A stretch of 64,000 nt of DNA from Rotaria sp. Silwood1 (Eukaryota > Rotifera > Eurotatoria > Philodinida > Philodinidae): NCBI GenBank assembly GCA_905250075.1, contig CAJNOP010000001.1:3568514-3632513 (forward strand), given 5' to 3'. Below the pieces are notes generated by a model that was given only the letters and a program-made list of their open reading frames with translations, did not search any database and had not been told where the DNA came from. The translations under genes and the position numbers were made by a program. Of the stretch, positions 36,340-50,300 are shown piece by piece (the stretch's first letter is position 1; each line of letters opens with the position of its first letter).

Positions 36340-39018
36340 TTAAAATAAATCAAAAAAATAATCAAGTCCTTGACCACCATCCCAAATAGCTGCTCCAACA
36401 TGAAATTTTGTTGCTAATTCTAATCGATCATAAATTGATTTTAAACTTGGATAAAATATAAGTATTACTGGTGCAGATCCTTCGTATGCATTTTGACCAT
36501 TCATCGAATGACCATATACAAGAGTAATATGTTCATGTGCATGACTATCGAAAACAATTACTGATGCTGTATAATATTGTTTGAGAAATTCAATGTAATC
36601 ATGACCAAGAACATGTCTTGTATGATATTGTCGTTGATCTTTTGGTGGTGATGGAATAATTCGATCGTAACGATAACCATAAAAGTTTAAACTAAGAAAT
36701 ACTTTGACCGAACTACGAATTTCCGTGCTAAGAAATTTACTCATGACTTCTTTTATCCATTCTATTAAATAATAAAAATTATTTTAGTTGAAGTAATACT
36801 TTTTAAACTTAGACTATAAGAAAGTAATCTTTTGGAATAGTTCTCTCTATGAAATTCTAATTCTTCGTGGTCAGAAGAACAGTTGATCGAGAGAAAGACT
36901 AACTGATCATTAAATAATTACAGACAACGATGCATGTTTTTCATACGTTTGAAGCAACTAAGTTATAATCAATTAACATAAACTTGTAATGACTTAATTT
37001 TTGAAACTTTTGATATCTTCAAATGTTTAATCTTGTCTTGAATACATCAATTATTACTCTATTCTTAAGTAGAGGCTTGTGAAACAAAATTTTTCATGTC
37101 TCAAATTCCATATGTCCGGTTGACTAAAAGGTGACTGATTGCACAAACGTCATGAGCAGACTTATTGCTTTTCATTTACTTAGTTGCCATGACGAATTCT
37201 TCTTCTTCTCGATGCATTAGTTACGAATCAAGTGAGTTACTTATTCTATACATCTAACCATCATTTCGAAATGAAAGAAAAGTTTGCCAAGATCATGAGA
37301 TTATGTGGAATGCACATTTGAAATTCGTTTTCAAAAGCTCGATTCCGTTCAGAGCTATACAAATATAGAAAACGATACTTAACAACTAAGAATTTCCTTC
37401 TATGGTCATGCATGACTCAATCTAAAAAAGACCAATAATATTTCAGATGCTATGTGCAATCGGTTACTTATATGACAATAGTTGGCTCAGACTTATAAGT
37501 TCTTAACTTGTCAGCTGCGCAAAGATAGCTGGATGCAACTGAAATTCATTATGGTTTCCTCTATGAAAGTTCAAGATTTAGAAATAAGAGATGTCATCTG
37601 GGATGACGTCCTGAACTGTTTCAGGTTTATGTATTCAGTTGTATTTTCTACTCGGCTTTGTTCAAATGTCAATCTAACTGTCTGTTCTCTTTTGGCTGCT
37701 CATTGAAATATTAATATTCGTTAGAAACAAAAACAAAATTGAAATGTACGACACATTTTGATACAAAGATTATAACAATTCGGAACATCGGGTTCTTCTA
37801 TATTGCCTCTTAGGACAGGACAAACAGAATTTTTCGAGATTCGGGACAATTCCAAAAGACTCTACAACTGAGATATCTCATATCCATTATTTTTATTCAT
37901 GATCAAATTCAGTTCCATCGATTATACGAGTATGTAATTGTATCAATCGAATAATTGAGAATGCGACTGCAAAATTATTCAAATTCTTTATTACTATCTT
38001 GTTTTTCAACTGAAGGCAAAGAGAACTTTCAGTAATGTTTCATTTAAAATTTATTTTTGATACTTTATAGCCTTAATTTACTAAAAAAATGTTGAGCTTT
38101 CAATTTTTATGTAAAATACTAACCTAATGGAGAAACTGGTCCTGGTTCTTTCGTTGGAAAATCATATGTCATAACAATAAATCCATCTAAATATTCAGAT
38201 AACGTTTGAAAATCGTTCTTACTAAAATACTCTTCCACTGGTGGTACAGTTAAAATAACTTCTTTTTTCTTTGTTGTATTATTATCGATCTGATGTATAT
38301 GTTCAGTAATATCACTAATAATATGATTAAGTACTGATTTTGATGAATCACTAAATTGTGCAAGTAATTCAAGAACATAACCATCAAATAAATGATTATA
38401 TTCAATAAGAAAATTTTTTAATGTTAATGATAATTGTTGTTTTTCATCTTCAGATTGAAATAATGCATGAACATCGTTAGCAGGCCATTTGTCAAATAAA
38501 ACTCGAGGTACAATACGTATATCAGAATGTTGTTCTTTTAATGTTTCAATCCATTTTGAATCAATATCATGTGTACCTTCAATCGAATATTTTTCAATAC
38601 CTATTCGTTTTATACTAAACCAAACTGGAGAAATATAATCAAATTTTTGTGTAAAAATTTTTACAAGATCATAACCATGATTATTCCATGGAGTTATAAA
38701 AATTAACGTTGGAAAAGTAAATTGTCGAGTATCAATACAAGTATAACAATATGATTGGTAATTTTCAAGAATTGATTTAGGATTAATATTTTCTTGTAAT
38801 AAATTACGTTGTAAAACATGTGTTTCGGATGGTGGAAAAGATTCTTTTGGTATTGAAGCAGAGCTTACATATGGTTTAAAACTACTAGAAACAGATGAAG
38901 ATGGAACAATCTTTTCAGGAATTCGGGATGAAGATTTACGATCACCAGGACCTATAGTTGATTCAGTATAATGTAGAAGATATAAACCTATGAATAATAA
39001 TAACAGATAATGTTCCAT
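36340..39018 (-). CDS. CHID1: Chitinase domain-containing protein 1 (CHID1/SI-CLP, GH18 fold), 438 aa
   Basis: Two exons, 38124-39018 and 36340-36761, separated by a 1.36-kb intron. A signal peptide (MEHYLLLLFIGLYLLHYTES) opens the protein. A Ser/Pro-rich linker follows (to about residue 75), then a GH18-like TIM barrel: PTLIFITPWNNHGYD, a DGYVLELLAQ segment at the place of the GH18 catalytic strand, LDGFIVMTYDFPTKEPGPVSPLG, and a tail IWDGGQGLDYFFDLF that is nearly identical to the vertebrate CHID1 end. The full DxxDxDxE catalytic motif is not present, as in vertebrate CHID1, which is a lectin-like lysosomal/secreted glycan-binding protein without strong chitinase activity. It is about 45 residues longer than the human protein because of the linker. 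The reverse AATAAA overlaps the stop codon region (36336-36341). Confidence 0.93.
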
Positions 39019-41363
39019 TTGAAATAAGTTTGAAAAATATGTTCAAAGAGGTTGATGCATGTAAATTATGGTTGCAATTAAAGTATCTAAAATACTCATA
39101 AAGAATGTGATACATAGAATTTGTTTATTACAAGACTGAAAGATAAATCAGAGGTGAAAAACTGATTGAAAAGACAAAAGACAACGATTTAAGTATAGAT
39201 AATGGATTCATCATCGAAATGAACCGCTGAAATTTTCATTCAACTTTGACATGGTTGTACATAATTATTCGAAATATCAGATTGAAACAAGAATCTTCAT
39301 CATGTTCCATTTTATAATGATGACATTTTTTGAAAATAAAGCCAGATTTTCAATACAAATGGACATTTTTGGAAAGTTTACGCACTTGTTGATTATATCT
39401 TTTTTCCAATGAACATTGATTTTTGAGTAAAATATGTACTACTACCATACTAGTAATGACACATATTTAGTAAATATTTATATGTAAATCAGTTTTGAAC
39501 AGAATCAGTTAATGTATTTAAAAAGATTAAAGCTCAATAAGATACAAAGAGAACTCTAATTATTGAGAAAATATAGTGAAGAGTTAATTGTGCTTATTAC
39601 AATAAGATCATCTTGTGAATCCATTTATTCTATGTTTTTTTTACCACAGAAGACAAATTCTTTTTCTTTAAAATTCATATAACTTTTATCGCTTATTTTA
39701 AAAGAATTATAAAAAGAAATTTACATCGTGAAATAAAGGTCCTAGCCTGATTAAACAACTATAATGAGAATTGTTATTTAGAGTTGCTGATAATACATTT
39801 AAATCAGTTTATATTAGAGATATAATGGTAATGGAGGATTGCCAATCCATCGTCCAGTAGTAATACTAATCTATGGTAAAGCGATGTACCGACCGAGACA
39901 TTGAACAGTAGATGAATGGCAAAGATCGATTTCTTTTGACATCATTCACGAGGAAATATTTCCAAGTGTTCATGTCCGTTTAAGCTAATATTTTGTCCAT
40001 AGCTGTTCATTGCTAAATTTTGAATTATTGGAGTATTTTCTATGCACATAAAATTAATGGTAAATTTTTTTGCGAGTGAACTTAAATAATAACTAGATTG
40101 TACTAGACTTTACAATGTTGCTATGATAAGAAGTTCGTAGATAATAAATCTTACAACTCCTTGATACTTCATCATTATTCTTTCACGGAATACAAGCATT
40201 TATTCTACGGCTGAATAGTGTACCCTCGACTTCTTATGAAAACCATGAAGATGAAAAATTTATATTCTAATGAAGATGAAGCTGAAGAAACAATGTTATA
40301 AAGTCTAGTATAATCTAGTCATTATTAAGTTCATTTTCCAAAAGATCTACAATCTTCTAACTTTTAATAATGACTAAAAATCAGTTGCTATTATCTTCAT
40401 ATGCATGGAAAACACTCAAACAATTCAAAATTCAGCAAGGAACGCCCATCGACACCAAAGACTTTAAATACTGTTCAGGAATTCGTCGCATTAGTTAATA
40501 ATAGAATAGTCTCATCGTAGATTATCAGATGTTTTACTTACTTAATTGGTCTTAATGTTGATAATTGAAAAGGCATTCTATACGAAAGATCGATGCCTCC
40601 ATTTCACACCTAGTTCATACTATTAGAACTTTTCTGCGATGTCTAAGATCGACACTCATATGGGACTATTATAAGGTTGACTGATATTGAGAGATTTATG
40701 TATGAATTTTCTGTAGGAAGAAAACAAGCCTTTTCGTCATAAGAAATTCAAGTCAAAATCTGCAAGTCGTTCTTTAGTTATTGTATAAAACTTTCATCGA
40801 ATAAATGAACAGTCACTTCGAAGTTCTTGCAAACTTTTATTTTAGTCTTGACTGATCAAAATATATTATCATCTTCATGCAAAAAAAAAATTGATAGGAC
40901 TGATCAGTACTAAATTCACTTACCTAACTTGTTCATTTCATTCCTTCGATGAAGACACGAATAATAATAAAAAAATAGAAATGATAATATATTTTCTTAG
41001 TTATCTCATCATCTGGATGGACAATCTTCGTCCAAATTTATTTAGAAAAAAAAGAAGGAACACTCAAATCTTACTTTTTACATTTTTTTTTATTTCTTTT
41101 GTCTAAAAAATACAACATTCACACACACAGAGAACAAAAAAACCGATTAGATTTGAATTGAATTTTTTTTTCTTTTGCCTCTCGCAATTAAATATTGTCT
41201 TTCGCAGGAACGAAAATTTGTGTAAACACAGGAAAAAAAAGAAAAAAACATAAAGTGAGTATTAGAATTTAAAAACGAGAAGCAAAGATATGTTACAATA
41301 AACGTGAAAAAGCAGATTTTTTGTTTCGTTTATTTTTTTTATTAAACACAAATATAATTTCAT
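39019..41363. other. Intergenic region CHID1-ITPR
   Basis: About 2.3 kb holding the CHID1 promoter side, a decayed inverted-repeat element (40012-40437) and the ITPR 3' flank. No gene is seen; short frames such as 40891-41106 have no support. Confidence 0.45.
40012..40437. repeat. Decayed inverted-repeat (foldback) element
   Basis: The left arm about 40012-40122 matches the complement of 40290-40437 with gaps; for example aactagattgtactagactt pairs with the complement of 40297-40320. Outer boundaries are fuzzy. Non-coding. Confidence 0.65.
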
Positions 41364-44300
41364 TTATGAATTTATTGGTGTTGGTAGTGATGGATTTTGA
41401 AGAAAATTCATTCGATGCTTTTGTGCTCGAGATTCTGTAACCTTAAAATAAAATAAATATATCAATAAAATACAAATAAAAAGATTTTATGTGTGATTAT
41501 TTACTAATTTTTGTAATTCAGCTAATTCCATAGTTAATGTTTTTATAGCTTTATTAGCATCTTCCATTTGAATTTTTAATATTCGACTATCTTGATCTTC
41601 TTTATTTTTATCTTCTTGAATATCTAAACTGCTTGTACGCATTCGTGGAAACCAATCAAGATTTCGTTGCTAAAAAAAGTAAAAATTTCGATTTTTTTTT
41701 TTTTTAAATTAATAATCAACAAAAAAACGAAAAACGTACTTCAATCATTTCATGCACATAACTTTCTGGTCCAGTATATTCTGTTGGATCTTTAACATTA
41801 ATTAATACCATAAAATAAACATAATTCCACATATTATGAACTTTACGAATATGATCTTCAAATGTAACATGTTTATTATCAAATGATTTACGATCAAGTC
41901 CTATACAAAAAAAAACAAAAAATTTTTTATGAAATAAATTTTTTACAAAATGATCTATGCTTACCACATATAAAACACGTATTACGAAGAATTTCATCAT
42001 TTCGTTGTTTTTCTGTACGTAAATCAGCAAAATTATCAATAATAACACCAAAAATTAAATTTAGAGTTATAATTATAACAATGAAGAAGAACATCATGTC
42101 ATAAATAACACGGAAGAAGTACAATGGTTCCTTTAAGCAAAATAGACAAAAAATACAAAGAATTTTTTTATTTCAATTGTATAATTTAATTCTATTTTCA
42201 ATACAATTCGTAAAAGAAAAAAGAAAATGTATTTTTATATAAAAAATATCACTTAAAATATTTTCATATATTGAAACAAAGTAAGAACCAACAGGAAGAC
42301 ATTTATTATAGGTGTAGGTGAGGCCTCTATTCTATTCACATTCACATCCACATGCTAAGTTTATAGAATGAAGGCTCACAGAGAATTTTAGGTTGCCAAA
42401 TGATCTATCTTTGACTCTTATTTATTGAATATCTTCAGAAAACATCATGACATAGAGCCGAAAATTTTACTACAGCCTCTCCAATACAATCATAACATAC
42501 TGTTAAAATTTTATATGGTTTGATTGCATCTGGTTTAAGATCGATTTTTCAGGAGAAATGACCTTAATTATTGCTTCTTATACCTCAATCGTTGTAGTCA
42601 TGTTCAGTCATTTCTAGATTATTGCTAATCTGCTCTAGTTTCATCCTGGGCTATCATAATATAGGATTACTCTGTATTCCGAAAAGAGTTATCAAACAAA
42701 AGAAAACTAATATTTTTCTCTAAACTTACCTGATTAGACGGCTGCCTTAAAACATCTCCAATACCACCACCATTTCTTAAACCTTTATTAAGTGTTGTTA
42801 CAATACACATAAATAACGTGTCACAAGACCGTTCAACTTCTTCATCTACTGCTTCTTCTGGTAATATAGGTGATGATTGAGTGGCATGATGAATATGACT
42901 GACTGGTGTATCATTGGTACAATTATCTTTGGTACAAAATTCATTATTAATAATACTTGGAATGGTTGTAGCTAAAAAAAGAAACAACAACAATGAATAT
43001 ATTGGTTTACATTTTTTGCGTATTAATAATAAACATAATAACATAAACAAAAAACACTAAACAACGACAAATTGACATACGCGTCAATGTCATTGTTTTC
43101 ATATTAGTATTTGAACGTCGATATCGATGATGAGAATATGATGAATGTAATCTTGTTTGAATATTTGTTAAAAAATCATCACGAAAAAAAACAAAACCCA
43201 TAACAGAAAAAAGATAAATAAGTACTAGTGCAAGCATCATTGTTAACATAATAGATTTTCCATTTCGTGTTACTGATTGTGTTACTTGAAGTAAAGTTGC
43301 ATCTCGAAAAATCATATCAAGTAACTGGAAACAAAAAAAAATTAACTTTCACAGTTTATTTTAAGTTTTTTTTTGTTATTTTCTTTCATTAAAATTCAAA
43401 AGACATAAAAAGCAACAAAAGCAGTGAAGAGAAAAACTAAAGAATTCTTCTATTTAACTTACTTAAAACATTTGTATCATTTTGATGATCTATTGCAAGT
43501 GGTTTCGTATTGACTGGCATAAGAAAATCATCTTGGATAAATAAATAACCACATATAGCAAATAAATATATAATTATAACAGCAAATACGGCTGTTAATA
43601 TAACTGATTTAGCATTGCGTACAACACATTGAATTACATTCCATAGCGTATCTTCACGATAGACAACATCAAGTAACTAAGATAATCAATACAATACAAC
43701 ATCAAATAAATAGATTAAATTTAAGAAGACATTGAATCCAAGAGAAACTTTCGTTTTTTTTGTAAATGTTTTCAACATGACTTTCTATGATTCTCGGAAT
43801 GCAGAACGCGAATTATTTGGTGTAAGCTGAAGATGGCTGTAATTCAAAATCAAAGGAACGAAGTCGCTATTGGATATGAATTTCATTATTAAACTTAAGG
43901 AAAAACTCTATCGCTACGTTTTGTTTTCTTATTCAATAAAGGTTTTATTAGCAAGAGTTAAATGCGGACGGTCACTATCATGAAACAAAACTCTTACATC
44001 GAATACATACTATGCCAGACAGAACTCGATATACACGAAAACATTGAATTCCAATATTCATTCATAGCATTTTCGCAATGAGTGATAAATCTCGCATGGG
44101 TGCTAATTTTGGAATGTATATATCGAAATTATTATAAATTTCAATTCTTCAAAATTCCTACAAAGTTGAACTAATACATATGTAATTATTTATTCTTTCG
44201 AATCGTATCATTTTAAAACTAGCTAAGAAATCAGATATTTACTATTTTGAAAGTGGATGAGAGTCAGAGTCAAGGTAAGAGTATGGGTGAGGTTCATATG

Positions 44301-47300
44301 AGGATAATTGAACGGGAACGAATAGTTACTGTCAGCGTAACCGAGAAAAAACTAGTATCCGCGAATGAATATGTCTCGTATTTTATCCAAGTTAGTAACA
44401 ATTTGAGATTTACCATGATCTTTCAATTTTAATCTAGAAGGAAATTCTGAACACATTTTCGGAAAGAAAGACAAAGTCTGACTATGACTAATTGCTTCTG
44501 ATTCTAATTAGTTGTCTGTAAATGGTCGAAGAATAAGTAAATATTTGTACCAAAACTTTCGTTTTAATCGAGATAATTTTAGTTTAAAATTATCTCGATT
44601 AAAATTATATATCTACACGTGATCTTAACTTATATTTGATCATTAACGAAGAATTTTCGTCAAAGAACTTAATAATAATTATTAGAAATCTATGGTATAA
44701 TCTGTCTCATAATCAAAAGTTGAATTATGCTTATCTCTTGGATAAAAAAATCTCTTTTTTTAATTTCATGTTTCAATCGGACTTTCTATTCATAAACAAC
44801 ATGAAACAACGAAACAAATTTACAACAAAGCCACTAACATCAATCATCTTTTATATATAAATATTTAACTTACTAATAAACTATAGAAGAATTCATGAAG
44901 ACAAAGACCAAACACACAAAGCAGTAAATATCCGACATGATAAACAAGTTCAAAATTCGTTAAGTTTTCATATCTTGATTTTGAAAATGTTCCATTATTA
45001 CCCATAAAACTAACTAGAAATACACCTTTATTTAAAACCTAATATTAAAAAAAAAAAGAAGAAAAATATTATTAAAATGCTTCATAAATAAATTCTACTT
45101 GTATTGCACCCATTAACCATAAAGTTGGTCCAAGACCCACTGAATAAATCGAACGTAAAATTCCAGCAACAAAAAACATTCGCATAGATGTTACATTTGG
45201 CTTGATTAAAATGGCAATTAATGTAATAAATAATGCACTCCATATAGCTGCTGATGCACGTGGATCAAGATCTGTTGTAAAGAAAAAAACCACACATAAA
45301 TATAAAATATTTTTATTTGATTTGCTAAATAATTGTTAATACCTTTAAGACCTTTATTAAATGGATAAAACACAGCAACAAGAATATTAATTAAAACAGC
45401 AAAATTAAATGATATATCACTCCATAAAGACATATGTGATGAAAACCAATATAATGTTGGTTGATGACGTAATTTTCTTTGCCATTTCATTTCTTCGAAT
45501 ATTTCAGGAAATTTTTCAAAAAAATCTTTTACTTTTGAACCTTGTTCATCTTGTTCACATGTTAGAAAGACTTTTTGTTTTTTTTCAACCGTTAAAAATT
45601 CACATAATTGTGGAACAGGAAAAACAACTATAAACGAAAGAGAAAATTCATTCATTCGATATTAAATTTAACAAAAGAAAAAAAGAAGCAAGAAATATTA
45701 ATAAATACTTGGTTCAATAGATCGATCATGTCGAATAATTTCAATTTCAGCCGTATGTTTATGATAATATGATAATGCTTCATCATTTAATGTTCGATGT
45801 TTCATTAAAACTTCAAGTTCACGATTATGACGAGCAAGCTAAAAATTACCATATAACGAAAAAATAAAGAAGTATTTCAATAATTCATCTTATTTTTTTC
45901 TTAACTTAATAAATTCCCATAAAATCTGAATAAGCTGAGGGAATAAGAGAATATATATATTCAAAAGCCCTTTTATGGTGTTTTCGGTTCTTTAAAAAAA
46001 ATTTTTTTTTGTGTGTACCTGAGAATACTTTTCCATTTGTCGTACAATATGAAAATACAAAGATATCAAATAAATTACAAATACCTGTGTACTTCTAATA
46101 CAGTAGTCGTCAGAAGTTCGACTACCGGATAGCAAGTGTATCAACTTTAATTCTGTCGCCTGATATTTGGACTAGAAATAGAACTCGGTAAGCTCTAATA
46201 AGAAACAGCAATCCGAGGTCAATAGACCTTCATGCAAACGGTTTTTGATAAAAACACTAGTTTGATCTCTAAGACTCTAGATTGGTTTCGTTGATACTTT
46301 TGTGATTTCCTACTATTTAACTGTGTTAACCTGTAGTTTCTTATTAATAAATAAAGATTCGCGTGTTTTTATTTGGTCACAAATAGTGTATTTCAATCCG
46401 CTATAATCTTGAAACGCGGAAGTTTCCATTGTTCTGGGTGATTTCAACACGGAGTTCTTCTGTGTTGAAGACTGCAATCGGATATATCGGTCAATTTTCA
46501 ACGATTTTCAGCAACTGTCATGTAAAGATTACTCAAATAATGCTTCATAAATGAGGCAAACCAAAACTATTTGACATGAAATATTGATTGGTGATAGTGG
46601 TTGCACTGAACTATCAACTGAGACGTCTAACATCATTACATTTGTTTTTTTTTATGTTGAGATATCCTAGAATGAAGAAAAAATCTATGTTGGCCATCTA
46701 GATCCTCCACATGAAGACCGATCCATTCCCGATTATTTCTTGTGACCATGATTCAATATGCTCTATTTATGGTCGACTTATGAGACTAAACGATTAAAGC
46801 TTAGGTAATTTCAATCTGATAGCGAGACTTTTTAGGATCACTATAAAACTAATGATTTTATTAAGATTTATACCTGATATGCAAGAATATATATATTATG
46901 ACCAACAGTTTGAGCAACATTATCGGAACTTTCATTCCCTTCTTCATCGTGTAATAGTTCCTCATTCTCAGTTTCTTGCGTACTTTTTTCTACCATTTCT
47001 TGTTGTTTACCACGAACATAAATTTCACAACCAACATCAAGCTAAAACACAACAAGACTTTCTATTGTTTCTTTTTGTCGTATTAAAAAATAGTTTTTAT
47101 TACTAATTGTGAAACAGGTACAATATTTCGAAGAATACGTTCTGCATTTGTACTATCATCTCGACTTTCCATAACAGCTAAAAGTAATTTTGATGCATTA
47201 TCCTAAAAGAACAAAAATCAATAGTTATTTTTATATCACGAAATAAAAAAAACTAATCCAAAGATTGAATTTACTTTTAATTCAAGTACAAGATCATAAT

Positions 47301-50300
47301 TTTTTTGGTTTAATGGTGTTATATCATTTAAAACAATAGCAATGATTATATCAATACCATTGGATTCATGATTAACAATAGCATCTTGATTATCTCGACA
47401 TGGTCCTTGACAATATTCAGTTAATGTATTCAATGCTTGATTGATTAATTCAACATTGTCTTCATTGATATAATTTCCTAATAAACCGAGTAGACCAGTT
47501 TGTGAACCACAAATAGCATCAAGAAATTTTAATGTTTCACAAACAAGATTATAATTTGTTTTATTAAGATTTTGTAATCGAAGATAATTCTGATAAACAA
47601 CGACAAAAATGAAAAAAAAAAAAGGAATGACAAATAAGAAAAAAGAAAAATATAAACCTGAAATTCAGGATTATGATTTTCACAGAGTAATTGTAGAAAA
47701 CGTAATATTGGTTGCATTATACGAATTTCAAATGGAAGTTTATAACGACGATTTTGAGTGCTAAATAAATTAATAATTTCAATGTATATCATGATAAATT
47801 ATAGACTATCACATTGAATTTTTCTATCATATTATGGAAATTATTTCTTATATTAATTAATTCATTTCTGCTTCACTCAATTCAAAGTTCCAAACAGAGA
47901 TGAAATCGATGCGAGTGTATCTTATTAATTTTGTTGCTCTTAGTATTTCTTAGATGATGTATAATGAAACTTTGTTAAAACTTGATTATTCTAGTGTTAC
48001 TATCTACAGATGCAATAGTACAACAACTTGTTAGTTCAGTGTTGGTCTGACTTACTCAGACTGTTGTCATTTCTGGTGATAAATATCCAGGTTAGATCTT
48101 TTCGAAATGTAGAATCTCTGTCTGATTCAGAAGCTACAACGAACAAAATCAATATAATTGAATATTTTTGTCAAATTATGAAAATGTCAGATTTCGTGCA
48201 TATTTATTATAAAAATCAATCTAAAAGGAATGTGCAACATATGGAGAGATGTTTGAACTCTTGTCATAGATTTTGATAGTAATCAAAGTCCTACGGCGCG
48301 ATTATAAAAAAGCATGGTTGAATTCTTCAACTACGGGACAGAAGATATGAAAGCTTTCTCATTTATAATATAAATAACTTCAATATATATCATGTTGTAA
48401 TTCTATAGAGAATATGCACGAAAAGTTTTTGTTTACATCGTATTTGATAGAAACACAGGGAGCAGTAATTTGTTTTGTTAAATTTTAATATGATCGATTT
48501 ATCTCAATTTCATATGCATGAAAGTTTTATGAAAAATATCCTTTTTTATTCTATTACGTCTCTCTCACAAGAAATTCTTACGGGCAATCAAATATATCAA
48601 ATGATGATGCTGCTGATGTTTTTGTATGTTCTGATAGAAGTGGTTCCTGATAAGTAGTTGATGTAACAACTAATGCGTGTGGTTGTTCTTGTGATTGAGA
48701 AATTGAAACAATATCTAAACCAATGAAAATCTCAATCGATTTCATACTATATAAATTTAAAAAACCTGACCTTGTTCCGATGAATTAGCAGTTAGAACAA
48801 TACTGGATTGTTGATCAAAACTAAACTTATTATCTGTAACAGGTAAAATTGATGCTAATCGATCAACAGTTGATGGACTTAATATAGGTGATGCTCCACC
48901 AAGTCTTGGTGTAAATGTAATATCATCAAACTCATCATAAGGTTGTTCTATATCAGGTGTTGTTGATGGCATACTTTTTAATGTTTTTTGAGCAATACAC
49001 ATTTTATCATAAAAAACTTGAAAAAATTTTTCCGATGCTGTTTCACATCCATGTAAATGACGAAAAATACTTGTCTATAGATATTTGTTTATTTTTGTTA
49101 TTTGATTAAATAAATAAAATATGTAAAATAAATCTCACCTGAACTTCTGTATTTCCACCTTCTAATAATGCTATAGCTAAATTAACACTTTCTTCAAGTA
49201 TATTTATTGGTGATTCACTCATAAATAATTCTACAACAAGATCACTAGCTCCTTGAATATTTAATTCATTTTGTGTGTTTCGTAATCTTTCAAGAGCATC
49301 TTCTTCTAAAATAATTGAATAAAAAACATTGATGATTATTATTCAATATTTCTATTAAAGAAACCTTTTAATGGTTGATGAAGTGATTTTAAATATTGTT
49401 TATCATCAGAAAAATATCTTCGAAGTAGTTTCAATCTTAAGTTTTGTCCCTAAAGAAAAATATATTGTATAATTAAAAAAAAGGATATATTTTCATATTG
49501 AATAATTCAACAAAGCTATAAGCTAAGCTTTGATACCCTTGAATCATGTTCATAATTGTTTTTGACCATTGATTTGAGTGCATGCATTATGCGCAAACAT
49601 AGGCTTTCCTCGGCTTGTGTAAGCAAATATTTGGCATGCTGTATCAATCTAAATGACACAGAACCGTGGAAAAAAAAAGCATGAGCAAAACCGTGGAAAA
49701 AAAAGTATAGCTTTGCATCTCGAACAATATAGCGGTAGCAAAAAATGTTTGATCAATCAAACTACAATTTTATTTGACAATAGAACATTGTTCTTTTTCT
49801 GTCATGTTGAAATCAAATCAAAACATTATCTTAGTCTACCTCATGATTAGATTCCCAATGAAGAATCTCTTTATGCTGCATTGTACGAGCATAATCGGTT
49901 AAAAGATTGAGTACATGAAAACTCAATTGTTTTTCATGATACTTTATTAACATCATTGTTGTATGATTTATTAGTCTAAAGAATGTTTTAGAGGAATTCA
50001 TAATGATTTAAGATATTTTTGATGAATGATTGTATTTAAAATTTTATAATCAAAATAGTTTGTTTATAAGAGACGGATACTACATACTTGTGTACGAATG
50101 TTCCACCGAGAAATTTTAAACGAGATTCATGTGTTTCAGGAAAAAGTGCATGTGGTGCTCGAATAACATCCACTAGTACGCTAACTTCAGCTTGAATAAG
50201 TGGATTCACTCTAAGACCAACTTGAGAAAGAAAATCCTACAAAATACATAAATTTCTTTGACTTTTTTTTTTCTCTAAATTTTAAAATTCTTTTTTATTA

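Larger units (their letters stand above)
41364..45627 (-). other. ITPR: ITPR channel domain and C-terminal tail (exons 40-48)
   Basis: Exons 45343-45627, 45099-45271, 44874-45038, alternative 43463-43676 or 43081-43324, 42730-42971, 41965-42130, 41740-41900, 41505-41669 and 41364-41441. S1 is in [20 protein letters not shown]4 precedes HEFFYSLL, and S5 lies in the alternative exon. The luminal loop (exon 44) has two Cys, NCT and NDT glycosylation sequons and the selectivity filter GGGIGD. S6 is [15 protein letters not shown]. The Zn-finger (CFIC with two His, HIRKVHN) and a short coiled tail follow. All of this matches the family closely. Confidence 0.95.

Noticed and set aside
46313-46501. 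Minus-strand frame of 62 residues in the ITPR intron before exon 39
   Set aside because: No homology to the receptor, no matching phase or splice sites that would allow an extra exon.
49650-49705. Direct repeat aaccgtggaaaaaaaa twice
   Set aside because: Only two copies 27 bases apart in an intron; not a meaningful array.
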